The notes under the pieces were generated by a model. It did not search any database. It was given only the letters and a program-made list of their open reading frames with translations, and was not told the origin of the DNA. A DNA stretch of 64,000 bases from NCBI RefSeq assembly GCF_043555935.1, contig NZ_JBIGIB010000005.1, forward strand, positions 310,001-374,000, in the 5' to 3' direction. Position numbers and translations under genes: made by a program. Shown here piece by piece: positions 38,055 to 46,781 of this stretch; the stretch's first letter is position 1; each line of letters opens with the position of its first letter. The DNA is from Pelomonas baiyunensis (GTDB taxonomy: Bacteria > Pseudomonadota > Gammaproteobacteria > Burkholderiales > Burkholderiaceae_C).

Positions 38055-40184
38055 ATGAAGCTCACCCTCTCTGCACTCACGCTGGCTGCGGTCCTGTCGA
38101 CGGGCGCGCAGGCCCAAGGCCTCAGCTACCCGGCCACCCGCAAGGTCGATCAGGTGGACACCTACCACGGCACCGCCGTGGCCGACCCCTACCGCTGGCT
38201 GGAAGACGACAACGCCGCCGACACCAAGGCCTGGGTCGTCCAGCAAAACCAGGTCACTGACCAGTTCCTGGCGGCCATGCCGCAGCGCCTGCCGGCGCGC
38301 CGCATCTACACCGAGCTGTACAACTTCGAGCGCTTCGGCATCCCGTTCCGGGAAGGCGGCCGCTATTTCTGGACGCGCAACGACGGCCTGCAGCAGCAGA
38401 ACGTGCTGTACACGGCCAAGTCGCTGACCGACACCCCGCAAGTGGCGCTGGACCCCAACGCCATGAGCAAGGACGGCACCGTGGCGCTGAGTGGCGTGGT
38501 GCCCTCGCGTGACGGCAAGCTGCTGGCCTATGGTGTGGCCGGCGCGGGCTCCGACTGGCAGACCTGGAAGGTGCGCGACCTGGCCACCGGGCAAGACCTG
38601 CCGGACACCATCGAGTGGGTGAAGTTCAGCAGCGCCGCCTGGACGGCCGATGGCAAAGGCTTCTTCTACGCCCGTTACGACGCCCCCAAGGCCGGCGAGG
38701 CGCTCAAGGGCGCCAACTACTTCCAAAAGCTCTACTACCACCGCCTGGGCACGGCGCAGGCCGACGACGTGCTGGTGCTGGAAAACCGGGACGACAAGGA
38801 ATGGGGCTTCGGCGCCGGCGTGTCCGACGACGGTCAGCACCTGCTGGTCACGGTCTGGAAGAGTGCTGGCAGCAAGAACGGCCTGATGGTGCTGCCGCTG
38901 CCCAAGGGCGCTTTCGCGGGTGGCAAGCCGCAGGCGATTTCGCTGGACTTCGACGCGCAGTACGTGCCGGTGGTCACCGTGGGTCAGCGTCTCATCGTCA
39001 AGACCGACAAGGGCGCGCCGCGTGGCAAGCTGATTTCGGTGGACCTGAAGAACCCCGCCCCCGCCGGCTGGAAGACGCTGGTGGCCGAAGGGCCGGACGC
39101 CATGACCGGCGCCTCCGCTGTGGGCGGCCGATTCCTGCTGAGCTACCTGCACGACGCCGCCACGCTGGTGCGTGTGCACGCCGCCGACGGCAAGGCGCTG
39201 TCGGACGTGAAGCTGCCGGGCGTGGGCACGGCCGGCGGCTTCGGCGGCCACTGGAACGCTGCCGAGACCTTCTTCAGCTACACCAGCCTGACCACCCCGG
39301 CGTCCATCTACCGCTTTGACGTCAAGACCGGCAAGGTCTCGGCCTTCAAGGAACCCAAGACGGCGTTCAACACCGACGAGTTCGAGACGCGCCGCGAGTT
39401 CGTCACCAGCAAGGACGGCACGCGCTTTCCGATCTTCATCGCCGCCAAGAAGGGCCTGAAGCTCGACGGCAGCAACCCGACCATCCTGTACGGCTACGGC
39501 GGCTTCGACGTGTCCATCACGCCGGCCTACGGCGTGACGGCGGCCACCTGGCTCAAGATGGGCGGCGTGTACGTGATGGCCTCCATCCGCGGTGGCGGCG
39601 AGTACGGCTCGGCCTGGCACGAGGCCGGCACCAAGCTCAAGAAGCAGAACGTGTTCGACGACTTCATCGCCGCGGCCGAGTGGCTGGTCAAGAACAAGAT
39701 CGCCAGCCCCGCCACGCTGGCCATCAACGGCGGCTCCAACGGCGGCCTGCTGGTGGGCGCGGTCACCAACCAGCGGCCGGACCTGTTCGCCGCTGCGGTG
39801 CCGCAGGTGGGCGTGATGGACATGCTGCGCTACCAGAACTTCACCATCGGCTGGGCCTGGGCCACCGACTACGGCACCAGCAAAGACAGCCCCGAGATGT
39901 TCAAGGCGCTGCTGGCCTACTCGCCGGTGCACAACATCAAGAGCGGCGTGAACTACCCGGCCGTGATGGTGACCACCGGCGACCACGACGACCGTGTCGT
40001 GCCCGCGCACAGCTTCAAGTACGCCGCCACGCTGCAGGCCGCGGAAACCGGCCCGGCGCCCAAGCTGATCCGCATCGAAACCAACGCAGGCCACGGCGCG
40101 GGCAAGCCCACCTCCAAGATCATCGAGGAGCGCAGCGACATCCTGGCGTTCTTTGCGAACACCATGAAGCTTGAGGTGAAGTGA
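38055..40184 (+). CDS. Prolyl oligopeptidase family serine peptidase (S9A)
   Basis: A 709-residue enzyme with signal peptide MKLTLSALTLAAVLSTGAQAQ, so likely periplasmic. The N-terminal part DTYHGTAVADPYRWLEDDNAADTKAWV and the propeller are followed by the alpha/beta-hydrolase domain. This has YGYGGFDVSITPAYG, then the nucleophile Ser in NGGSNGGLLVGA, Asp in TGDHDDRVVPAHSFKY and His in NAGHGAGKPTSK. It cleaves short peptides after proline. The start at 38055 gives the signal peptide directly, and longer versions add non-conserved residues. Confidence 0.95.
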   Translation: MKLTLSALTLAAVLSTGAQAQGLSYPATRKVDQVDTYHGTAVADPYRWLEDDNAADTKAWVVQQNQVTDQFLAAMPQRLPARRIYTELYNFERFGIPFREGGRYFWTRNDGLQQQNVLYTAKSLTDTPQVALDPNAMSKDGTVALSGVVPSRDGKLLAYGVAGAGSDWQTWKVRDLATGQDLPDTIEWVKFSSAAWTADGKGFFYARYDAPKAGEALKGANYFQKLYYHRLGTAQADDVLVLENRDDKEWGFGAGVSDDGQHLLVTVWKSAGSKNGLMVLPLPKGAFAGGKPQAISLDFDAQYVPVVTVGQRLIVKTDKGAPRGKLISVDLKNPAPAGWKTLVAEGPDAMTGASAVGGRFLLSYLHDAATLVRVHAADGKALSDVKLPGVGTAGGFGGHWNAAETFFSYTSLTTPASIYRFDVKTGKVSAFKEPKTAFNTDEFETRREFVTSKDGTRFPIFIAAKKGLKLDGSNPTILYGYGGFDVSITPAYGVTAATWLKMGGVYVMASIRGGGEYGSAWHEAGTKLKKQNVFDDFIAAAEWLVKNKIASPATLAINGGSNGGLLVGAVTNQRPDLFAAAVPQVGVMDMLRYQNFTIGWAWATDYGTSKDSPEMFKALLAYSPVHNIKSGVNYPAVMVTTGDHDDRVVPAHSFKYAATLQAAETGPAPKLIRIETNAGHGAGKPTSKIIEERSDILAFFANTMKLEVK

Positions 40185-40257
40185 AGGTGAGGCAGGCTCT
40201 CGTCCGGCATCGCTTGGCAGTCCGGCTGAGGGCGGCCCGGTGCGCGGCCTGTCGCCC

Positions 40258-40695
40258 ATGAACACCACCTTGCGTGACCTGGGCATCGACGAGGTCGACG
40301 CCCTCGTGTCGCTGTACCAGCACCTGAACGCGGGCGATGCGCCGCCGTCCCCCGAGGCGGTGCAGGCGGTGTTCCGGCACCCGGGCCTGCGCCACTTCGG
40401 CGTGTTTGAGGGGGCGCAGCTCATCGCGAGCTGCAACCTCGCCGTGATTCCCAACCTCACGCGTGGCGGGCGGTCCTACGGCGTCATCGAGAACGTCGTG
40501 ACGGATGCGGCCCACCGCGGCCGCGGCCATGGCCAGGCCGTCATCCGGCACGCCATCGCGCAGGCCTGGACGATGGGCGCCTACAAGGTGGTGCTGACCA
40601 CCAGCCGCAAAGACCCCGCGGTGTGGGCCTTTTACGAGCGCTGCGGCTTTGACAGCGGCGACAAGCGCGCCTTCGTCATCCGCCGGCCGGCCTGA
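40258..40695 (+). CDS. GNAT-family N-acetyltransferase
   Basis: A 145-residue single GNAT domain. Motif A, the acetyl-CoA loop, is VIENVVTDAAHRGRGHGQAVIRHAIAQAW. VVLTTSRKDPAVWAFYERCGFDSGDKRAFVIRRP gives the end of the fold. No substrate can be inferred. GTG 40240 is an alternative start. It lies 73 bp after the peptidase gene and convergent with the metallo-beta-lactamase-fold gene. Confidence 0.85.
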   Translation: MNTTLRDLGIDEVDALVSLYQHLNAGDAPPSPEAVQAVFRHPGLRHFGVFEGAQLIASCNLAVIPNLTRGGRSYGVIENVVTDAAHRGRGHGQAVIRHAIAQAWTMGAYKVVLTTSRKDPAVWAFYERCGFDSGDKRAFVIRRPA

Positions 40696-40712
40696 GCCGG
40701 CTCAGGCGGCGT

Positions 40713-41612
40713 TCACCACTTCATCTCGCCCTTGTTCACCTTGGCGCCGATGTCCAGGGCGATGCCCAGCCCTGCATCGGGGTAGGCGGTCTGCATCGTG
40801 CCGATCAGTGCGGCCGCGTTCGCCGCCTTGGGCAGTTCGGCCTCGAAGCGTGTCAGGTAGTCCTGCGTCCAGCGCAGCAGGCTGGCGTCTTGCGGCGTGC
40901 CGGCGCGGCTGTGGCCGGGAATGACGCGGGCCGGCTGCAACGCCGCCATGCCCTCCAGCGTGGTGCGCCATGCGGCACGCTCGGCGGCGGTCTGCGTGTC
41001 GGCCGTCCACACGTGCAGGCCAGCAAACACGTTCACGCCGCCGGCCACCGTGCGAAGCGACGGCACCCACACATAGCTGCGGCCCGGCAGGGCGCCGTCC
41101 AGCCCGCGCACTTCCAGCCGCTGGCCTTCCAGCTCGATCACCGGCGTGTCCAGCACCTCGGGCATCGGCACCTGCTGCGGTGCGTTGGCGCCCAGGCGCG
41201 GGCCCCACACCTGCAGCTTGGTGGCCAGCGTGGCCTGCATCTTCTGGACCGTGGGCGCGGTGGCCACCAGGCGGGCCTGCGGGAACTGCGCTTTCAGCAC
41301 GGCGGCGCCGAAGTAGAAGTCGGGGTCGGCCTGGCTGATGTAAATGGTTCTAAGCGTCTTCTTGCTGTCCAGCACCAGCGCGGCAAGGCGCAGCGCGTCG
41401 GCGCGGGTGAAGCCGGTGTCCAGCAGCACGGCGTCCGTCTGGCCGGTCACCAGCACGGCGTTCACGTGGAAGCTACCGGCGTCGGCGTTGTAGACGGTCA
41501 ACTGCAGCGGTGCGGGGGCCAGGGCGCTCGTTTGGGCGTTGGCGTCGTTGGCGTGCAAGGCGAGGGTGGCCAGCGGCAGGGCCAGGCGGCGCAGGGTCTT
41601 CAAGGCGTTCAT
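40713..41612 (-). CDS. Metallo-beta-lactamase-fold protein with degenerate metal motif, exported
   Basis: A 299-residue protein with a possible signal peptide (LRRLALPLATLALHANDANA). The fold is recognisable from AVLLDTGFTRADALRL, TIYISQADPDFYFGAAVL, VRGLDG and ARVIPGHSR. Where active enzymes have HxHxDH, this one reads SQADPDFYF, leaving one or two Asp but no His. The second Asp and PGHS are retained. It may bind metal differently or be non-hydrolytic. Divergent from a LysR regulator gene, 106 bp away, which probably controls it. Confidence 0.8.
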   Translation of the reverse strand: MNALKTLRRLALPLATLALHANDANAQTSALAPAPLQLTVYNADAGSFHVNAVLVTGQTDAVLLDTGFTRADALRLAALVLDSKKTLRTIYISQADPDFYFGAAVLKAQFPQARLVATAPTVQKMQATLATKLQVWGPRLGANAPQQVPMPEVLDTPVIELEGQRLEVRGLDGALPGRSYVWVPSLRTVAGGVNVFAGLHVWTADTQTAAERAAWRTTLEGMAALQPARVIPGHSRAGTPQDASLLRWTQDYLTRFEAELPKAANAAALIGTMQTAYPDAGLGIALDIGAKVNKGEMKW

Positions 41613-41718
41613 GGTGTGTCTTTCATCGCGAGTGGGTCGGTGAAGTCACTGTATTGATGCGCGAATTGAAGATAAACATCGATAGAGTGTTTGCTTTGTC
41701 TACTGAATCGAGCAAATC

Positions 41719-42633
41719 GTGGATCGACTGCGGGCCCTGCAGGTGTTGGTGGAGGTGGCCGAGCGCGGCAGCCTGACGCAGGCGGCCGAGGCGCTGGGCA
41801 TGTCGCGCGCCATGGTGTCGCGCTACCTGGAGCATGTGGAAACCTGGCTGGGCGCGCGGCTGCTGCAGCGCACCACCCGGCGGGTGAGTCTGACCGAGGC
41901 GGGCAGTGCCGCGCTGCTGCGGGCCCGCCAGATGCTGGACCTGGCCCGCGAGGCCGAGGCTGCCGCCGGCGCACCGCAGCAGCAGGCCCGAGGCCGCTTG
42001 CGCGTCACGGCCAGCGCGTCGCTCGCCCAAGCCTGCCTGGCCGCAGCGGTGGCCGAGTTCCTGGCCCAGCACCCGGCTTGCGAGGTGGAACTGGTGGTGG
42101 TGGAGCGGGCGGTGAACCTGGTGGAAGAGCGCATCGACCTGGCCGTGCGCATCAGCAACCAGCTCGACCCCGGCCTCGTGGCCCGGCCCCTGGGGCGTTT
42201 TGCTTCGGTGCTGTGCGCAGCACCGGCCTACCTGGCGTCGGCGCCGGCCTTGGCCGTGCCGGCGGACCTGCGGCAGCACCGCTGCGTCACGCATGCCTAC
42301 GTCAACCGCACCGACTACGCGTTGCAGCACCAGGGCGAATGGCTGCGCGTGCCGGTGCGCGCGGTGCTGCAAAGCAACGATGCTGCCGTGATGCGCAGCG
42401 CGGCCCTGGCTGGCGCGGGGCTGGCCATCCTGCCCAGCTACCTGGTGGCCGACGACCTGCGAGCGGGCCGGTTGCGGCGCGTGCTGCCCGACTGCGAACC
42501 CGAATCCCACGGCGTGCACGGCGTGTACCTGTCGCGCCAGTACCAGCCGCTGGCGCTTCGCCTGCTGCTGGACGCACTGGCCGAGCGCCTGGGGGCGGCG
42601 CTGGCCCAGGCCGACGCGGCTGCTAGAAGTTGA
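41719..42633 (+). CDS. LysR-family transcriptional regulator
   Basis: A 304-residue regulator. N-terminal winged helix-turn-helix: MDRLRALQVLVEVAERGSLTQAAEALGMSRAMVSRYLEHVETWLGARLLQRTTRRVSLTEAG. A periplasmic-binding-protein-like effector domain follows (RLRVTASASLAQACLAAAVAEFLAQHP onward). It is the CrgA/PA2206-like subgroup by sequence character. Divergent from the metallo-beta-lactamase-fold gene across an AT-richer 106-bp gap, its likely target. The 3' end overlaps the convergent SPOR-like gene by 11 bp. Confidence 0.93.
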   Translation: MDRLRALQVLVEVAERGSLTQAAEALGMSRAMVSRYLEHVETWLGARLLQRTTRRVSLTEAGSAALLRARQMLDLAREAEAAAGAPQQQARGRLRVTASASLAQACLAAAVAEFLAQHPACEVELVVVERAVNLVEERIDLAVRISNQLDPGLVARPLGRFASVLCAAPAYLASAPALAVPADLRQHRCVTHAYVNRTDYALQHQGEWLRVPVRAVLQSNDAAVMRSAALAGAGLAILPSYLVADDLRAGRLRRVLPDCEPESHGVHGVYLSRQYQPLALRLLLDALAERLGAALAQADAAARS

Positions 42634-43921
42634 CGGCGCGGGTCTTGTAGCCGCGCGCGATCAGCGTGGCGTTGATCAGCTGCGCCTGCTCGCGGGTCTG
42701 GAACGGCCACACCGTGGCGCGCCAGCCGTCCGGCGTCTGGATCACGTCGCCCTGCAAGCTCTCGGGGTTGGCGTGCACACCCGCCAGGCCGGCCTGCATC
42801 TTCTTGAGCAGGGCTTCGGCCTCGGCTTTGCTGCCGGGCGGGCCCACCAGCGCCACCACGGCCTTGTCCGGGGTCTTGGCCATGCGGGCCAGGCTCGGGT
42901 CCGGCCCGGCCGGCCGCTCGGCGCCGCGTTGGGCGTCGCCGCCGCGTTTGTCAGGCGCTTCCGCCGGCTCGGCGGGCTTGCTGGACAGCATGGGCGGGCG
43001 CTTCACGCCGTCGGCCCGCTCCACCAGGCGGGGGCGGATGTCGGGCGGCGGGGCATCGGGGTCGGGCGCGCTGGCGGCGGCCACGGGGGCGGCCGAGGCC
43101 GGTGCATCAGCGGCCGATGCAGCACCGGCGTGGGCCGCAGCCTCGCTGACCGGGGTGGAGGCGCCGGGGTCTGCGCTGCTGGCGGCACCGCTCGCCGCTT
43201 CGGCCGGCAGGGCGGCAGACGCGGCCGCACTGGCGGCTTCAGCGGGCGCGGTGGCCACCGGGGCGGGCTCCACCGGCACCGGCGTGGCCTTGGGCCACAG
43301 CAGGGCGGCGGCCGCGCCGGTCAGGCCCAGCACCACGGCGGCGGCTGCCGCCACGCGGCGCATGTCCAGCAGCCGGCGCCCGGCGATTTGCGACGGGATG
43401 CCCCGACCCGCAATCACGCGGGTGCGGCGCTTGCCGACGTCGATGCCGGCCGTCATCAGGTACAGCTCAAACGGCCAACCGCTGTGGCGGGCGGCCAGTT
43501 TTTCGTCGATGACGATCACGCGCCAGGGCTGGCTTTCCGGCGCGGCTGGCGGCTCGGTGAAGCCGAACGCCAGCGCAAACCGCTCCACCTGGGCCGGGCT
43601 CAAGCCGGGCAGGAATTTTTCGCTGAACGCGCGCCACTGCGTGCGAGGCGCGCGCCCCAGCAGCCGCGGCACGCGGCCGGCCAGGCCCTTGAGCCGCTGC
43701 AGCCACACCGCGCCGCGCGACACCGGCGGCGAGCCGGCCAGCTCGTCGAACGCGCTGACGGCGTCGGTCAGCACCGGTTCCACCAGGCCGCCCGGCTGGG
43801 CCGAGGCCCGCACGAACGGCAACGCCACCACGCCCACCGTGTGAACGGCGTCCAGGGTGATGCGGCGCGCCAGCGGGTGGCGGTTGTGCCAGTCGACGAT
43901 CTGTTGGGCCAGGCGCTCCAT
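42623..43921 (-). CDS. SPOR-like domain protein with single membrane segment
   Basis: A protein of about 432 residues. The N-terminal 200 residues are cytoplasmic in character (ERLAQQIVDWHNRHPLARRITLDAVHTVGVVALPF). One membrane helix follows (VAAAAAVVLGLTGAAAALLW) and then a long Ala/Pro-rich linker. The C-terminal 85 residues (VALVGPPGSKAEAEALLKKMQAG...GWRATVWPFQTREQAQLINATLIARGYKTRAV) resemble the SPOR fold, which binds denuded peptidoglycan. The start is set at ATG 43921, though GTG 43972 is in frame and possible. Function unknown, perhaps envelope-related. Confidence 0.7.
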   Translation of the reverse strand: MERLAQQIVDWHNRHPLARRITLDAVHTVGVVALPFVRASAQPGGLVEPVLTDAVSAFDELAGSPPVSRGAVWLQRLKGLAGRVPRLLGRAPRTQWRAFSEKFLPGLSPAQVERFALAFGFTEPPAAPESQPWRVIVIDEKLAARHSGWPFELYLMTAGIDVGKRRTRVIAGRGIPSQIAGRRLLDMRRVAAAAAVVLGLTGAAAALLWPKATPVPVEPAPVATAPAEAASAAASAALPAEAASGAASSADPGASTPVSEAAAHAGAASAADAPASAAPVAAASAPDPDAPPPDIRPRLVERADGVKRPPMLSSKPAEPAEAPDKRGGDAQRGAERPAGPDPSLARMAKTPDKAVVALVGPPGSKAEAEALLKKMQAGLAGVHANPESLQGDVIQTPDGWRATVWPFQTREQAQLINATLIARGYKTRAVNF

Positions 43922-43979
43922 GACTGCTTGATCTTGCCTCAGTGCCGCCGCCCCAAGCGGGGCGAACAGCACGTTGAAA

Positions 43980-44639
43980 TCAAGCCAGTTGCGTCAACAG
44001 CCACGCATTCAGGTCCGCAATTTCCTCGGCGCAGACCGAATGCGGCATCGGGTACGCGTGCCAGGCCACCGGGTGGCCCAGCGTGCGCAGGGCATCGCGG
44101 CTGGCCGCGCCGCGGGCCGGCACCACCACCGTGTCTTGCGTGCCATGCGCCATGAACAGCGGTAGCGCCGCGTTGGCCGGGGCGCGCTCGACTGCCGTGT
44201 GGGCGGCCAGCGGCAGGTAGCCCGACAGGCCCACCGCGCCGCCCAGCCGCTCGGGGTAGCGCAGCGCGGTCATCAACGCCATGGCACAGCCTTGCGAGAA
44301 CCCCATCACCACGATGCGCTCGGCCGCCACGCCGCGCGCCCGCTCGGCATTGATCAAACCGGCAATGGCAGCTTGCGAGGCGCGCAGCCCGGCTTCGTCC
44401 TCGCCCGGGGCGGGGTAGGGGCCGAGGATGTCGTACCAGGCCCGCATCACGTAGCCGCCGTTGAGCGTGACCGGCCGCTCGGGGGCGTGCGGAAAGATGA
44501 AGCGCACGGCGCCCAGCCGGCTCAGGTCCAGTTCGCCACAGATGGGCACGAAGTCGTAGCCATCGGCCCCCAGGCCGTGCAGCACGATCAGTGTCGTGCG
44601 CGGGTTGGGGCCGGTGTCGATGATGTGGGTGTCAAGCAT
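43980..44639 (-). CDS. Carboxylesterase / phospholipase-like alpha/beta hydrolase
   Basis: A 219-residue enzyme. TTLIVLHGLGADGYDFVPI begins the fold, the nucleophile is in VMGFSQGCAMALMTALRYP (GFSQG), the acid is Asp in AHGTQDTVVVPA, and His is in WHAYPMPHSVCAEE. This is the abhydrolase_2 family, with wide ester specificity. The start at 44639 overlaps the upstream acetyltransferase gene by 8 bp. Cytoplasmic, no signal peptide. Confidence 0.9.
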   Translation of the reverse strand: MLDTHIIDTGPNPRTTLIVLHGLGADGYDFVPICGELDLSRLGAVRFIFPHAPERPVTLNGGYVMRAWYDILGPYPAPGEDEAGLRASQAAIAGLINAERARGVAAERIVVMGFSQGCAMALMTALRYPERLGGAVGLSGYLPLAAHTAVERAPANAALPLFMAHGTQDTVVVPARGAASRDALRTLGHPVAWHAYPMPHSVCAEEIADLNAWLLTQLA

Positions 44640-45087
44640 GGCGCTTCCAGTGTTCGATGCGCAGTTCAAACGGCCGGTCGCCGTAGGCGTCCGGGGCGTC
44701 GCCGGTCGGCGTCCAGCCGGCGCGGCGGTAAAAGGCTTCCGCCCGCGAGCCGGGCTCGGTGCCCAGGTCCAACCGGGTGTGGCCCAAGCTGAACAGCCAG
44801 TCCACCATCACCTCGTGCAACTGGCGGCCGTAGCCCTGGCCGTGCAATGCCGGGTCCACGAACATGGCCCAGATGTGGCCGTCGCGCGCGTCGCCAATCG
44901 CAAAGCCGGCGATCTTCAGGTTCGGGTGGGGCGACAACTCCACCACCCAGCCGCGGCCGTAGGTCTCGAGGTAGGCGTGCAGTTCGGCGTCGGAGATGCG
45001 CCCGGGGGTGAGGGTGTTCTCGGTGACTGCATATCGCACGCGCCAGAGTTCGGCCGTGTCGTCGCGGGTGGCAATTCGCAGGGTCAT
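44632..45087 (-). CDS. GNAT-family N-acetyltransferase
   Basis: A 151-residue GNAT protein: TLRIATRDDTAELWRVRYAVTEN at the start, the acetyl-CoA loop in IWAMFVDPALHGQGYGRQLHEVMVDWLFSLGHTRLDLGTEPGSRAEAFYRRAGW. The target is unknown. The start is set at 45087, since the frame upstream lacks conservation and would overlap the divergent phosphatase gene. It forms an operon with the carboxylesterase (8-bp overlap). Confidence 0.85.
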   Translation of the reverse strand: MTLRIATRDDTAELWRVRYAVTENTLTPGRISDAELHAYLETYGRGWVVELSPHPNLKIAGFAIGDARDGHIWAMFVDPALHGQGYGRQLHEVMVDWLFSLGHTRLDLGTEPGSRAEAFYRRAGWTPTGDAPDAYGDRPFELRIEHWKRHA

Positions 45088-45139
45088 GGCGTCATTGTCG
45101 CGACAGCGCCGGGGCGGCCGGCTTGCCATCATGCGCGGC

Positions 45140-45811
45140 ATGGGAAGCCTCTACCTTGTTCGCCACGGCCAGGCCAGTTTCGGCGCGGCCGATTACGACC
45201 AGCTCAGCCCCACCGGCCACGCGCAATGCCGCCACCTCGGCGCCTACTGGCGCGAGCGCGGTCAGCGGTTCGATGCGGTCTTCACCGGCACGCTCAAGCG
45301 CCATGCGCAGTCGCTGGCCGGCATCGTGGAGGGCCTGGGGCAGGACCTGCCCGCCGTGGCCTTGCCCGGCTTGAACGAGTACGACAGCGAAGCCGTAGTG
45401 CGCGCCATTCACCCCGAGCCGCTGGCCCGCCCCACGGATGCCGAGGCGGTGAAACAGCACTTCCGCCTGCTGCGCCAAGGGCTGCTGGCCTGGATGGCCG
45501 GCGAGACCCAGCCCGAGGGCATGCCCTCGCACGCGGCGTTCGCCGCCGGCGTGGCCGACGCGCTGGACCGCGCCCGCGCCGTGGGTGTGGGCCGGCAGGT
45601 GCTCATCGTTTCCAGCGGCGGCCCCATCTCCACCGCAGTGGGCCAGGTGCTGGCCACCCCGGCTGACACCGTGGTGGAGCTGAACCTGCGCATCCGCAAT
45701 GCGTCGGTGACGGAGTTCGTGTTCAACCCCAAGCGGCACCACCTGGTCACGTTCAACACGCTGCCGCATCTGGACACGGCGGACACGCGCGCCCTGATCA
45801 CCCACGCCTAA
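45140..45811 (+). CDS. Histidine phosphatase superfamily protein
   Basis: A 223-residue protein with the RHG signature LYLVRHGQASFGAADYDQLSPTGHAQ. The second half of the active site is in AVFTGTLKRHAQSLAGI, the acid in LPGLNEYDSEAVV, and the second His in VLIVSSGGPISTAV, where the expected His is not obvious (SGG), as in some members. ATG 45131 is an alternative start three codons upstream. Substrate unknown. Confidence 0.87.
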   Translation: MGSLYLVRHGQASFGAADYDQLSPTGHAQCRHLGAYWRERGQRFDAVFTGTLKRHAQSLAGIVEGLGQDLPAVALPGLNEYDSEAVVRAIHPEPLARPTDAEAVKQHFRLLRQGLLAWMAGETQPEGMPSHAAFAAGVADALDRARAVGVGRQVLIVSSGGPISTAVGQVLATPADTVVELNLRIRNASVTEFVFNPKRHHLVTFNTLPHLDTADTRALITHA

Positions 45812-45906
45812 CGCGTTGGGCCGCTGTCGAAATATTTGTCATTTCGGCGGGGTCGTGGCGGGCCGTTGCTGGGCTGACAGCGCCGCTGCCCGGGGGTAGG
45901 GCCTGT

Positions 45907-45923
45907 CTGGCTTGAAAGTTGCC
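45907..45923 (+). promoter_or_regulatory. Sigma-54 (-24/-12) promoter candidate
   Basis: CTGGCTTGAAAGTTGCC matches the sigma-54 consensus YTGGCACGrNNNTTGCW at the essential GG and GC positions with correct 12-bp spacing. It lies about 50 bp upstream of the PEP-CTERM gene at 45972. Published work on other betaproteobacteria links PEP-CTERM genes to RpoN and the PrsK/PrsR two-component system, which fits this placement. Confidence 0.6.
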
Positions 45924-45971
45924 TCGTTGCAGTGGCCCCAGTCTTGGGGGCGCTTCAAACTAGGGGTACCC

Positions 45972-46688
45972 ATGATCCATCGCATGTTCAAGCGCGGCCT
46001 GTTGGTCTCCGCGCTGGCCCTGACAGCTGCAACAGCCCAGGCGGCCCTCATCACCAACGGGTTCACGTTCGCCGTGGCCTCCGGTTCCAACACCGCGGTC
46101 GGTTCGCACTTCCACTCCAGCACCGGCGGCGTGTTCGGCAATCCGGCAGGCAAGGCCGAGGTGGGGCGCTTCTCCGTGGAGGAGGTGCGCGGGTTGTCGG
46201 AGTACAACCTGGCCGGCCAGTCCCTGGCGTCGTCCGCCTTCGTCACCTTTGACATCTACAAGGCGGGCGGCCTGTTCAACGGCACCAACAACACGCCGTT
46301 CACGGGCACCGTGATCGTGGAGGCCTACGCGGGCAACAACCTCGAGGACATCACCGACTACCAGGCGCCGTCGCTGGGCCAAGTGGGCACCTTCAACATC
46401 GACCCCGCGAACTTCGGTGTCGGCGACATCTTCAGTTTCGATGTGACCAGCTTCTTCAACAGCCTGGTGACCAGCGGCGGCACCTCGCTGGGCATCCGCC
46501 TGCGTGAGAGCACTGCCGGCCCGGACTACGGTCTCAGCCGGGCGTGGACCTTCCAGGACTTCCGCCTGACGAGCGATAACCAGTGCACCGGGCGCGCTTG
46601 TGGTGGCGGCACGGTGCCAGAGCCGGGCGCGCTGGCCCTGGCCGCGTTGGCCCTCGGCGTGATGGGGGCCGTGCGCCGTCGGCGCTGA
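45972..46688 (+). CDS. PEP-CTERM sorting-domain protein
   Basis: A 238-residue exported protein: signal peptide (FKRGLLVSALALTAATAQAA), a beta-rich body with SSAFVTFDIYKAGGLFNG and FSFDVTSFFNSLVTSGGTSLGIRLRES, and the C-terminal tail VPEPGALALAALALGVMGAVRRRR. The body resembles DNRLRE-like or choice-of-anchor modules common in PEP-CTERM proteins, without a firm family. It is the third such gene in the window and lies apart from the other two. The start at 45972 gives a normal signal peptide. Confidence 0.88.
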   Translation: MIHRMFKRGLLVSALALTAATAQAALITNGFTFAVASGSNTAVGSHFHSSTGGVFGNPAGKAEVGRFSVEEVRGLSEYNLAGQSLASSAFVTFDIYKAGGLFNGTNNTPFTGTVIVEAYAGNNLEDITDYQAPSLGQVGTFNIDPANFGVGDIFSFDVTSFFNSLVTSGGTSLGIRLRESTAGPDYGLSRAWTFQDFRLTSDNQCTGRACGGGTVPEPGALALAALALGVMGAVRRRR

Positions 46689-46781
46689 AGGCAGCCAGCC
46701 GAACGGACGCTGCTGTCAGCCGCGTTCGTTCCGCCGGCCCGGATGAACGCGAGGTGTGCGGGTCACGGACAATCCGGCCCG

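Noticed and set aside
41613..41718. A specific LysR operator (T-N11-A) between the LysR and metallo-beta-lactamase-fold genes
   Set aside because: Only a short AAACA/TGTTT symmetry was found, with the wrong spacing, so a site is expected but not identified.
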